Below, piece by piece: positions 34,407 through 42,545 of a stretch of 64,000 bases of DNA (position 1 is its first letter; every line of letters begins with the position of its first letter). The stretch comes from an uncultured Collinsella sp. (GTDB lineage Bacteria > Actinomycetota > Coriobacteriia > Coriobacteriales > Coriobacteriaceae), in NCBI GenBank assembly GCA_900541725.1, contig UQLB01000001.1, positions 1-64,000 of the forward strand, read 5' to 3'. The position numbers were made by a program, and so were the translations under genes. The notes below the pieces were generated by a model. It was not told where the DNA came from, searched no databases, and saw only the letters and a list, made by a program, of their open reading frames with translations.

Positions 34407-34530
34407 TGCCAATATGAGATAGGTTTATTTTGGTAGGTTTTATCAGGGGAAATACTGCTGTGTCTATCTACTGATCTGAAATCTGACTACTGAATAGACT
34501 GTCTAACTAAATAGCGAGCGGCACTAACCA

Positions 34531-34679
34531 GCCCTTTTGCTTGCGCCCGGGAGGGCCGCATATGAAGTTTATCGCGAGTTCCGCACGCAAAGGAAAGCAC
34601 TTAATGTGCTTTCCGTCTTGCGCAGGACTGTAGAGCAGGAAACTTCGTATGCGTCCCTCCCGGGCGCAAGCAAAAGGGC
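34531..34679. repeat. structured element B2: 40-bp arms around the same core, inverted
   Basis: Arms 34531-34570 and 34640-34679 pair with two mismatches (outer end GCCCTTTTGCTTGCGCC). The 69-base core is the B1 core in reverse orientation. The inner hairpin differs from B1 at three base pairs, all compensated (GGAGGCCAC/GTGGCCTCC versus GGAAAGCAC/GTGCTTTCC). The next stem is also replaced in a paired way (CACGA/TCGTG versus CGCAA/TTGCG). The right arm runs into the pnp terminator, so one arm includes host sequence and the other is an inverted copy of it. Confidence 0.85.
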
Positions 34680-34702
34680 GACCCCATTGCGGAGTCGCCC
34701 TT
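34674..34702 (-). terminator. pnp terminator
   Basis: A 9-bp stem (AAGGGCGAC/GTCGCCCTT) lies 24 bases after the pnp stop codon and is followed by TTTTGC on the minus strand. The outer end of element B2 overlaps its distal half. Confidence 0.8.
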
Positions 34703-34725
34703 GTTGAACTGCTTATGTGGAGCTG

Positions 34726-36972
34726 CTACTCGGCGTCGTGGTGACGGCGGGGCTTGCGGCCTCCGTTGTCGCCGGGACGACGCGGACGGTCGCCGCGCTC
34801 GGAGCGCTCGCGACGCGGACGCTCACGGCGCTGGAAGTGCTCGCCGTCGCCCTCAGAGGCACCCTCGGCGCGAGCCGGGGCCTCGGGCTTGTCAAGACGA
34901 TCGAGCGAGATCTTGCCGCGATCGTCGACCTCGATGACGACGACCTTGACCTCGTCGCCGACGTTGAGGACGTCCTCGACCTTCTCAACGCGGCCCTTGG
35001 CGACGCGGGAGATGTGCAGCAGGCCGTCCTTACCGGGCAGCAGGTTAACGAAGGCGCCGAAGGGCTGGATGGAGACCACGCGACCGGTGTACTCCTCGCC
35101 CGGCTCGGGAACCTTGATGATGAGCTTGATGCGCTCGACGGCCTGGTCGACGGACTCGCCGGTGCCGCCGACAAAGACGGTGCCGTCCTCCTGGATGTCG
35201 ACCGAAGCGCCGGTCTCATCCTGGATACCACGGATGACCTTACCGCCGGAACCTATGACGTCGCGGATCTTGTCGGTCGGAACCTGGATGGAAACGATGC
35301 GCGGAGCGGTGCTGCGCGTAGTGTGGCGCGGCTCGGGGATAACATCGAGCATCTTCTGCAGGATGAAGGCGCGACCCTCCTTGGCCTGCTGCAGAGCGCG
35401 GGCCAGGATATCGAAGGTGAGGCCGGTGGCCTTGTTGTCCATCTGCAGGGCGGTGATGCCCTCGGTGGTGCCGGTGACCTTAAAGTCCATGTCGCCCAGG
35501 AAGTCCTCGAGACCCTGGATGTCGGACAGGACCACGGTCTTGCCCTCCTCCTGGATCAGGCCCATGGCGATACCGGAGACCGGGCGCTTAATGGGCACGC
35601 CGCCGTCCATAAGGGCGAGCGTGGAACCGCAGGTCGAAGCCATCGAAGAGGAGCCGTTGGACTCCATGACCTCGGAGACCACGCGGATGGCGTAGGGGAA
35701 CTCGTTCTCGTCGGGAAGCACCGGAAGCAGAGCGCGCTCAGCCAGGTTGCCGTGACCGATCTCGCGGCGCTTGGGGCTGCCCATGCGGCCGGTCTCGCCG
35801 GTGCAAAACGGCGGGAAGTTGTAGTGGTGCATGTAGCGCTTGCCCTCGGTGGGCTCGATGGTATCCAGACGCTGGCCCTCGTTGAGCATACCGAGCGACA
35901 GGACGGAGAGCACCTGAGTCTGACCGCGCTGGAACAGGCCGGAGCCGTGAACGAGCGGCAGGTAGTTGTCCTTCACCATGATAGGACGGATCTCGTCGGC
36001 GGCACGGCCGTCGACGCGCTCGCCGGTCTCGACGACCATGGTGCGCATGGCCTTCTTCTCGAGCTTCTTGAGCGCCACGGGGATCTCGCGCTCCCAAGCG
36101 GCCTGCTCCTCCTCGGTGAACTCGGCGCGGATGGACTCCTTCAGAGCCTCGACCTTACCGATACGGGAGAGCTTGTCGGCGTCGCGAAGGGCGGCAGCCA
36201 TCTCGTCGTAGTGGGCGAAGATGCGCTCCTGGACCTCCTCGACGGGCTGGTCGAGCGGGTACTCCTTCTTGACGATGGCGCCGTTGACCTGCTCCCACTC
36301 GGCGACGAACTCGTCCTGAGCCTGACAGAAGGCAGCAAGGGCCTCCTGGCCAAACTTCATAGCGGCGAGCATGTCGTCCTCGGAGATCTCCTCGGCGCCG
36401 GCCTCGACCATCGAGATGAAGTCGGCAGAGCCGCCCAGCTCCAGGTCCAGATCGGAGTTCTCGCGCTCCTCGTAGGTGGGGTTGACGATAAACTCACCGG
36501 TCTCCACGTTACGGCCGATGCGCACGCAGGCAAGCGGGCCCTCGAAGGGCACGCCGCCGAGCGTCATGGCCAGAGAAGCACCCATGACGTTGATGACGTC
36601 GAAGGGGTTGACCTGGTCGGCGACGAGCGAGGTGGCGACGATGTGCACCTCGTTGCGGAAGCCGTCCGGGAAGCTCGGGCGAATCGGACGGTCGATCATG
36701 CGCGCGGTGAGCGTGGCCTTCTCGCTGGGACGGCCCTCACGCTTGAGGTAGCCACCCGGGATGCGGCCGGCGGCGTACATTTTCTCGTTGAAGTCGACGG
36801 TCAGCGGGAAGAAGTCGTAGTTCTTACGCTCCTTGGACACGACCACGGTGTCGAGCATCGTGGTGTCGCCCTGCTTGACCAGACAGGCGCCGGTGGCCTG
36901 CTTGGCAAGCTCGCCGGACTCAAAAGTGTAGGTCTTGCCGTACAGCTCAAAGGTCTTGGATACGAGTGTCAT
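34726..36972 (-). CDS. pnp: polyribonucleotide nucleotidyltransferase
   Basis: This phosphorolytic 3'-exoribonuclease has 748 residues. It has two RNase PH-like domains (FPPFCTGETGRMGSPKRREIG and the second core around SSSMASTCGSTLALMDGG), then a KH domain (RDVIGSGGKVIRGIQDETG) and an S1 domain (GEEYTGRVVSIQPFGAFVN). A basic Arg-rich tail ends it. The start follows AAAGGAG. It is downstream of rpsO, the standard rpsO-pnp pairing, and upstream of rnj but separated from it by two structured elements. Confidence 0.98.
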   Translation of the reverse strand: MTLVSKTFELYGKTYTFESGELAKQATGACLVKQGDTTMLDTVVVSKERKNYDFFPLTVDFNEKMYAAGRIPGGYLKREGRPSEKATLTARMIDRPIRPSFPDGFRNEVHIVATSLVADQVNPFDVINVMGASLAMTLGGVPFEGPLACVRIGRNVETGEFIVNPTYEERENSDLDLELGGSADFISMVEAGAEEISEDDMLAAMKFGQEALAAFCQAQDEFVAEWEQVNGAIVKKEYPLDQPVEEVQERIFAHYDEMAAALRDADKLSRIGKVEALKESIRAEFTEEEQAAWEREIPVALKKLEKKAMRTMVVETGERVDGRAADEIRPIMVKDNYLPLVHGSGLFQRGQTQVLSVLSLGMLNEGQRLDTIEPTEGKRYMHHYNFPPFCTGETGRMGSPKRREIGHGNLAERALLPVLPDENEFPYAIRVVSEVMESNGSSSMASTCGSTLALMDGGVPIKRPVSGIAMGLIQEEGKTVVLSDIQGLEDFLGDMDFKVTGTTEGITALQMDNKATGLTFDILARALQQAKEGRAFILQKMLDVIPEPRHTTRSTAPRIVSIQVPTDKIRDVIGSGGKVIRGIQDETGASVDIQEDGTVFVGGTGESVDQAVERIKLIIKVPEPGEEYTGRVVSIQPFGAFVNLLPGKDGLLHISRVAKGRVEKVEDVLNVGDEVKVVVIEVDDRGKISLDRLDKPEAPARAEGASEGDGEHFQRRERPRRERSERGDRPRRPGDNGGRKPRRHHDAE

Positions 36973-37075
36973 TGTTCTCCTTTACCCCGCAGGCCCCTTG
37001 CCTGCGGGCTTCTCATGTGACTTGGGCCCCCTGCCCCCGCCACGCTTCAGAGCGTGATTGTTCACGCCCTTACAC

Positions 37076-37107
37076 AAAAAGAGCGCCCCGCTGCGCAGGA
37101 CGCTCTT
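37076..37107 (-). terminator. rpsO terminator
   Basis: The stem AAGAGCG/CGCTCTT lies 15 bases after the rpsO stop codon and is followed by TTTTT on the minus strand. It may allow partial read-through to pnp. Confidence 0.8.
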
Positions 37108-37121
37108 AGCATGTACAAATC

Positions 37122-37400
37122 CTACTGGATGTTGTCGCGGATGCCCAGAGCCTTGATGAGCTCACGGTACTCGACGATGTCGTTCTTCTTGATGTAGGAG
37201 AGAAGACGACGACGACGGCCGACGAGCATGAGCAGGCCACGACGGGTGTGGAAGTCCTTCTGGTGGGACTTCATGTGCTCGGTCAGCTCCTTGATGCGCT
37301 CGGACAGGATGGCGACCTGAACCTTGGGGTTGCCGGTGTCGACCGGGGTGTTACCGAACTGGGCAGTCAGCTCCGCCTTGCGCTCTTTGGAAACAGTCAT
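37122..37400 (-). CDS. rpsO: 30S ribosomal protein S15
   Basis: This 92-residue primary rRNA-binding protein nucleates the 30S platform. The helical pattern NPKVQVAILSERIKELTEHM, HTRRGLLMLVGRRRRLLSYI and the end ALGIRDNIQ are diagnostic. The ATG at 37400 follows AAAGGTG; the 32 extra codons of the longer frame lie in the leader. Upstream leader RNA may carry S15 autoregulation, which I could not resolve. Confidence 0.98.
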   Translation of the reverse strand: MTVSKERKAELTAQFGNTPVDTGNPKVQVAILSERIKELTEHMKSHQKDFHTRRGLLMLVGRRRRLLSYIKKNDIVEYRELIKALGIRDNIQ

Positions 37401-37538
37401 TGTTTCACCTTTCGTTTTACGTCGCCATCGGGCGACTCGATTCGCCTCGGACTGGGAAGCCGCCGGTGGAGCGAGCAACCAAGGTCGAGGTACCAACAGG
37501 TCGGTATGTTACCACAAGCAGCCCGCGCCTGCGCATCA

Positions 37539-38288
37539 TCACCGACCCAACATGAATTCCATCGCACGGAGGCGCTGGTCGGTATGCGTCGCCGCCCACA
37601 CATGCGAAAGCCCGAGCAAGAACGCCGCCGTATGCGGGTCGATTTTCTCGGCCATAAGCGCATCGAAGGTCATGGACATGAGGGCGCGCAGCCATGCGGT
37701 CTCACCGGTCGACACCAGTTCGGCACCTGGAACGCTCGACGCGCACGACCCGCACATGAGACCGCCCGCCTGGGGTGAAAAATACGACAACATGGGGTCT
37801 CCGCACAGCACGCAGGCCGAAAAATCGGGTCGATAGCCAACGTGCGACAGCAGCTTAAAGACATATGCCGCCACAAGTAGGTCCATATGCGCCGTGTCAA
37901 GCCCGCTGCCCACCAGGGCAAGCGCTCGCTGCGTGATGGCAAAGGTAAACGGGTCCTCGGCGTCCTCGAACGAGCACACGCGCGCAACCTCGGCGATCGC
38001 GCTTGCGGCGCAGGTCGTCTCGTAATCGGGCGCAGCGCCGAGCGGCGCCTCCATAAGCTCGGCCTGAGAAACCACGTCGAGTGACCGTCCATGTGCGAGC
38101 AGCATATCGACCGTACAGAACAGCTCGCAGCGCGCAGCCAGGCGTCCGCCGGGTTTGCGGGCGCCCTTTGCCACGGCACGAACCTGCCGTCCCCGCTCGT
38201 CAAGCATCGTCAAGATCAGGTCGGTCTCTTTGAGCTTCGTCTTGTCGAGGACGAGAACCTTGGTGCGATATGTCCGGGAGCCTGCCAT
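37539..38288 (-). CDS. recO: DNA repair protein RecO
   Basis: This 249-residue protein has an N-terminal OB fold (RTKVLVLDKTKLKETDLILT and VAKGARKPGGRL) and a C-terminal zinc-binding part with CVLCG and CGSC pairs. It loads RecA on SSB-coated DNA with RecR. It follows era, an order common in Gram-positives and Actinobacteria. Confidence 0.94.
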   Translation of the reverse strand: MAGSRTYRTKVLVLDKTKLKETDLILTMLDERGRQVRAVAKGARKPGGRLAARCELFCTVDMLLAHGRSLDVVSQAELMEAPLGAAPDYETTCAASAIAEVARVCSFEDAEDPFTFAITQRALALVGSGLDTAHMDLLVAAYVFKLLSHVGYRPDFSACVLCGDPMLSYFSPQAGGLMCGSCASSVPGAELVSTGETAWLRALMSMTFDALMAEKIDPHTAAFLLGLSHVWAATHTDQRLRAMEFMLGR

Positions 38289-38303
38289 GCGCGCCGCGCG
38301 TCC

Positions 38304-39371
38304 TTAGTCCTCGGCGTTGTAGCCAAAGCGGCGAATCTGGGCCTCGTCGTCACGCCAGCCGGCCTTGACCTTCACGTCCAGCTCCAAAAAGACCTGCGTG
38401 CCAAAGATGCGCTCAAGATCGCGACGGGCGTCGATACCGATATGCTTGATCATCTCGCCGCCCTTACCGATGATGATGCCCTTTTGGCCCTCGCGCTCGA
38501 CGTAAATGGTGGCGTGCACGCGCAGCACCTTCTTGGTCTGCTCGAGCGCATCGCAGATAACGCCAACGGAGTGCGGGATCTCATCACGGGTGCGACGCAA
38601 GACCTTCTCGCGCACAAATTCGGCAACGAGCGTCTCGTCGGAAGCGTCGGTACCCATGTCCTCGGGGAACCAACGCGGGCCCTCGGGCAAAAAGTGCGCA
38701 ACGGTCTCGATAAAGGCATCGACGTTGAAGTTCTTAACCGACGACGTCACGATCTCATCGTCATATTCCATGAGTTCGTGGGCTGCCTTAAGCTGCTCCA
38801 TGACCTGTGCGGGGTCGGCCTCATCGGCCTTGGTGAGCACCAGGACCTTCTTGGAACGGGCGTTTTTGACGCGTTCGGCAACCCAGGCGTCTCCCCTGCC
38901 GATCGGCTTGGTGGCATCAATCAAAAACGCGACGACATCGACATCGTTCAGCTCGAACAGCGCGCTCTTGTTGAGCTCGGACCCCAGGCCGTCCTTGGGC
39001 TTGTGGATACCCGGGGTATCGACAAAGACCAGCTGGTAGCCGGGACGGTTGACGACGGCACGCATGCGGCGGCGGGTCGTCTGGGCCACCGGCGAGGTGA
39101 TGGCGACCTTTTTGCCATAGCAGGCATTAAGCAGCGTGGACTTGCCGGCGTTGGGGCGTCCGACCAGGGCCACAAAGCCGCTGCGGAAACCAGGCTCAAC
39201 GTCACCAAAGCCCGCGAGGTTGTCGTCCTCGTCGCACAGGGCGTCGAGCTCCTCGTCGCTCATGCCCTCAAACGGGTCGAATTCCTCGACATCCTCGAGC
39301 CCCTCGGTATCCACCGCGTCCAAAGTCTCGTCGTCCAGAACCTCATCGGTAGGCTGCATATTGTCGGACAT
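38304..39371 (-). CDS. era: GTPase Era with acidic N-terminal extension
   Basis: This 355-residue GTPase assists 16S rRNA maturation and 30S assembly. The G domain has GRPNAGKST, the switch-I region SPVAQTTRRR, DTPGIH and TKAD. A KH domain closes the protein (GIIIGKGGEMIKHIGIDAR). Ahead of the G domain is an acidic leader of about 60 residues (DEVLDDETLDAVDTEGLEDV) that ordinary Era lacks. The in-frame alternatives are weaker starts, so I keep the long form, but start choice should be treated with care. Confidence 0.96.
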   Translation of the reverse strand: MSDNMQPTDEVLDDETLDAVDTEGLEDVEEFDPFEGMSDEELDALCDEDDNLAGFGDVEPGFRSGFVALVGRPNAGKSTLLNACYGKKVAITSPVAQTTRRRMRAVVNRPGYQLVFVDTPGIHKPKDGLGSELNKSALFELNDVDVVAFLIDATKPIGRGDAWVAERVKNARSKKVLVLTKADEADPAQVMEQLKAAHELMEYDDEIVTSSVKNFNVDAFIETVAHFLPEGPRWFPEDMGTDASDETLVAEFVREKVLRRTRDEIPHSVGVICDALEQTKKVLRVHATIYVEREGQKGIIIGKGGEMIKHIGIDARRDLERIFGTQVFLELDVKVKAGWRDDEAQIRRFGYNAED

Positions 39372-39383
39372 GAAAATCCCTTT

Positions 39384-39761
39384 CTAAATAAAGCCGAGCG
39401 CGTGGGCAAATACGAGCAAGCCCACAATCGCGGCGGTGATGGAAAGTACGTAGACAGAGGCGGCGGCGATATCCTTCGCGCGCTTTGCCAGCGGATGGAG
39501 CTCCTGGGTCGCCAGATCGACAATCGCCTCCATGGCGGTGTTGCACAGCTCGCCGTGAATCACCAGGCCGCAACAGATGATAATCGTGGCCCACTCGGCA
39601 ATGTCGAGCCCCGCGATACAGCCGGCGATGACGGTACACACGCCCGCCACGAGCATGACCTTAATGTTGCGCTCGGTCTTGACGGCGGTGACGAAACCCT
39701 CCATGGCGTAGGAAAACGACTTTAAGAAGGACGGATGGTCCTTGTTCGATCCGGGAATCAT
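39384..39761 (-). CDS. dgkA: diacylglycerol kinase/undecaprenol kinase
   Basis: This 125-residue protein has three membrane helices and the DgkA signature GELCNTAMEAIVDLA. It starts with the usual SFSYAMEGF..A and RNIK segments. Gram-positive members mainly phosphorylate undecaprenol for cell-wall precursor transport. It lies between ybeY and era, as in many relatives. Confidence 0.94.
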   Translation of the reverse strand: MIPGSNKDHPSFLKSFSYAMEGFVTAVKTERNIKVMLVAGVCTVIAGCIAGLDIAEWATIIICCGLVIHGELCNTAMEAIVDLATQELHPLAKRAKDIAAASVYVLSITAAIVGLLVFAHALGFI

Positions 39762-39770
39762 AGACGGCTC

Positions 39771-40280
39771 CTAGTCGTGGGCGTGGTTGGTGATGGGGCC
39801 GACGTGGACCAGCTTGGGGTCCTCGCCGCGCTCGAGCGCCAGATCGCGCAGGATGGCGTCCTCGCGGGCCTCCATGACCTCGGCCTCGTCGTCCTCGATG
39901 TGGTCATAGCCCAGCAGGTGCAGCATGCCGTGAACGAGCATCAGACGGCACTCGTCAGCGGGGCTATTGCCAAAACCGGGGGCCTGACGGGCAATAACCT
40001 GCGGGGCAAGGATAATATCGCCGAGCTCGAGCGTCTCATCGGCGGGAATGTCATCGTCAAAGGCCGAATCGCACTCAAACGAGAGCACATCGGTGGTGCG
40101 GTCGATACCGCGCCACTCGTGGTTGAGCTCGTGCATCTCGTCCTCATCGACGTACGAAAGGGAAATCTCAACTTCACGCTCAACGCCCTCGGCGGCAAGC
40201 ACGACCTCGCAGATGTGCTCTACCTCCTGCGCGTCGAGCAGCGTATCGAGCTCGGCATCGTTGCTGATCAATACACTCAA
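39771..40280 (-). CDS. ybeY: endoribonuclease YbeY
   Basis: This 169-residue metalloenzyme matures 16S rRNA. The zinc site HGMLHLLGYDH is complete and preceded by RTTDVLSF. The start overlaps the phoH stop codon by 4 bases, giving translational coupling with phoH. Confidence 0.97.
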   Translation of the reverse strand: MSVLISNDAELDTLLDAQEVEHICEVVLAAEGVEREVEISLSYVDEDEMHELNHEWRGIDRTTDVLSFECDSAFDDDIPADETLELGDIILAPQVIARQAPGFGNSPADECRLMLVHGMLHLLGYDHIEDDEAEVMEAREDAILRDLALERGEDPKLVHVGPITNHAHD

Positions 40281-41263
40281 CGGGACTCCTTTCGGTCACG
40301 TACGCGTTTCTCGCGCACATCATCATAAGTATCGTATGCCTCGACGATACGTCCCACCAAGGCATGGCGCACCACGTCGACACGCTCGAGGTGCGAAAAT
40401 GCGACATCGTCGACACGGCCCAAAATCTGCTCAACGTCGACAAGACCGCCACGACGACCCACCAGGTCGCGCTGGCTCAGGTCGCCGGTAATCACGAACT
40501 TGGAGTTGAACCCAAGGCGCGTCAGGAACATCTTCATCTGCTCGGGCGTGGTATTTTGCGCCTCGTCGAGCACCACGAAGGCATCGCTCAGCGTGCGGCC
40601 GCGCATGTAGGCAAGCGGGGCGATCTCGATCACGCCGCGCTCCATAAGCTCATCGGTGCGCTCGCGATCCATCATGTCAAAAAGGGCGTCGTAGAGCGGA
40701 CGCATGTAGGGATCGATCTTTTCCTCGAGGGTGCCGGGCAAAAAGCCCAGATTCTCCCCCGCCTCGACAACCGGACGCGTCAAGATCAGACGGCCCACCT
40801 CGTGACGCTTGAGCGCGGCAACGGCGAGCGCCATAGCCAGATAGGTCTTACCGGTACCGGCAGGACCCAAGCCAAACGTGATGGTATGCGAGCGGATGGC
40901 ATCCACATAGCGCTTTTGCCCAAGCGTCTTGGGGCGAATGACGCGGCCGCGATACGAAAGCAGCACGTCATCGCGAAGCGACGTAGCCTCATGCTCACCG
41001 TCGCGCAAGACGGCCAGGCAGCGAGAGACATCGTCGGCAGACAGCGTGCGCCCGGCAGCCGCCTCGCAAAAAGCGTGCTCGAAAAAGCGCGCCACGAGTT
41101 CGACCTCGTCCGGGTCGCCGCTCACGGAGATGCTATCGCCACGGGCGACCACATGAGCGCGAACCAAGCTCTCGAGCGCACGAAGGACGCCGTCGCCGGT
41201 GCCCAAAACGCGCGAGGGATCAATCCCCTCGGGAACGGTAAGTCTAATCTTCGAGGCTTCCAT
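40277..41263 (-). CDS. phoH: PhoH-like ATPase
   Basis: This 328-residue cytosolic P-loop ATPase has Walker A FGLGPAGTGKTYLA, Walker B FVVLDEAQN and sensor GDLSQRDL. An N-terminal KH-like region (about 5-70) precedes it. The protein is linked with YbeY and RNA metabolism but its exact role is unsettled. The ATG at 41263 follows GGGAGG, and its 5' end overlaps mtaB by 20 bases. Confidence 0.94.
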   Translation of the reverse strand: MEASKIRLTVPEGIDPSRVLGTGDGVLRALESLVRAHVVARGDSISVSGDPDEVELVARFFEHAFCEAAAGRTLSADDVSRCLAVLRDGEHEATSLRDDVLLSYRGRVIRPKTLGQKRYVDAIRSHTITFGLGPAGTGKTYLAMALAVAALKRHEVGRLILTRPVVEAGENLGFLPGTLEEKIDPYMRPLYDALFDMMDRERTDELMERGVIEIAPLAYMRGRTLSDAFVVLDEAQNTTPEQMKMFLTRLGFNSKFVITGDLSQRDLVGRRGGLVDVEQILGRVDDVAFSHLERVDVVRHALVGRIVEAYDTYDDVREKRVRDRKESR

Positions 41264-42536
41264 GAACCTCCCTGCGTGCATGGACCAGGCCGGAATCATC
41301 GACTCCGATGATAGCAACATCGAGCAGGCACGGGGCTGTAAGTCCACAGGTATCGTCAAGACGGGCATGATGGAACGAGCCGAGCGTCAGGTTGTCACCA
41401 TACTCGAGCACGGCACGCTCGACGGTACCCACGCGACGACGAGCGTCGGCAATAGCGAGCTCCTGCGCGGCGGCCCGCATACGGCGACTGCGCTCGGCCA
41501 TTACCTCGGGCGGTACCTGATCAGGCATATCGGCGGCAAGGGTGCCGGGACGCTTGCTGTAACGGAACACGTGCATACGCGAGAAACCCACACGGCGGCA
41601 CAGCGCCAGCGACTCCTCGAACTCCTCGTCCGTCTCACCAGGAAAACCGACGATGACATCGCACGAAAGGGACGCCTGGGGCAAGTTGGCGCGAATCATA
41701 CGCACCGTGTCCTCAAAGGCCTCGGCGCTATAGGGACGGCCCATGCGATGCAGGGTCGCCGTGCAGCCGGACTGCACGGGCAGGTGCAAAAACGGGGCGA
41801 TACGCTGCGGGTAGCGCGCCATAACCTTAAGCAGGCGCTCGGAGATATCCATGGGCTCGACCGAGGAAATGCGCACATGCGGAATAGACGTGCGCTCCAT
41901 AATGGCCTCGAGCAGCTCATCGATTTCGACGTGCTCGTCGGTCGCGCTCTTGCCATCGTAGGCACCCAGGTTCACACCGGTCAGCACCACCTCGGGCACG
42001 CCGGCCTCCTGGGCCTCGCGAACTTGCTCGAGCACGGACTCGACGGGCACGGAGCGCTCGGGGCCGCGCGCCTTCCACACAATGCAATAGGTGCAGCGAT
42101 GGTTGCAGCCGTCCTGAATCTTCACGCCCAGGCGAGAGCGACCGAGCGCATCGACCACCTCACCATCGCTGCAGGCGGGAACGCTATCGGACTCAACGCC
42201 CAGCACCTCGCAGACACGATCGGCGACATCGATCTTGGACGGCTCGGCGATCACGCGATCCGAAAGCTCCAGCAGCTCCTCGGGATGCAAATTGACCACG
42301 CATCCGGTCACGAGCACATAGGGCTCGTTTGGATGGGCCAGCGCATGACGGACGGCCTTACGGGTCTTGGCCTCGGCCTCGCCCGTAACGGCACAGGTGT
42401 TAATGACGATCAGATCGGCATCCTGGGGATCCACAATAGCAAAGCCCAGGCGCATAAGATCGGCAGTGATACGGTCAGACTCAACCCGGTTGACGCGGCA
42501 GCCGAGGTTGACGACGGAAATATGGGGTGCGAGCAC
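41244..42536 (-). CDS. mtaB: tRNA t6A37 methylthiotransferase
   Basis: This 430-residue radical-SAM enzyme converts t6A37 to ms2t6A37. It starts VVNLGCRVNRVESD, the MtaB-type GCRVN motif. Other cluster cysteines are in NTCAVTGEA and TGCVV, and the radical-SAM motif is CNHRCTYC. A short TRAM-like end follows. Its place between dnaJ and phoH is the classical dnaJ-operon position. Confidence 0.96.
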   Translation of the reverse strand: MLAPHISVVNLGCRVNRVESDRITADLMRLGFAIVDPQDADLIVINTCAVTGEAEAKTRKAVRHALAHPNEPYVLVTGCVVNLHPEELLELSDRVIAEPSKIDVADRVCEVLGVESDSVPACSDGEVVDALGRSRLGVKIQDGCNHRCTYCIVWKARGPERSVPVESVLEQVREAQEAGVPEVVLTGVNLGAYDGKSATDEHVEIDELLEAIMERTSIPHVRISSVEPMDISERLLKVMARYPQRIAPFLHLPVQSGCTATLHRMGRPYSAEAFEDTVRMIRANLPQASLSCDVIVGFPGETDEEFEESLALCRRVGFSRMHVFRYSKRPGTLAADMPDQVPPEVMAERSRRMRAAAQELAIADARRRVGTVERAVLEYGDNLTLGSFHHARLDDTCGLTAPCLLDVAIIGVDDSGLVHARREVHGSLED

Positions 42537-42545
42537 GCGGGCTCC

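Noticed and set aside
32206..37020. Long plus-strand open frames opposite ftsK, rnj and pnp
   Set aside because: They are antisense shadows of strongly conserved minus-strand genes and have no ribosome binding sites or domains.
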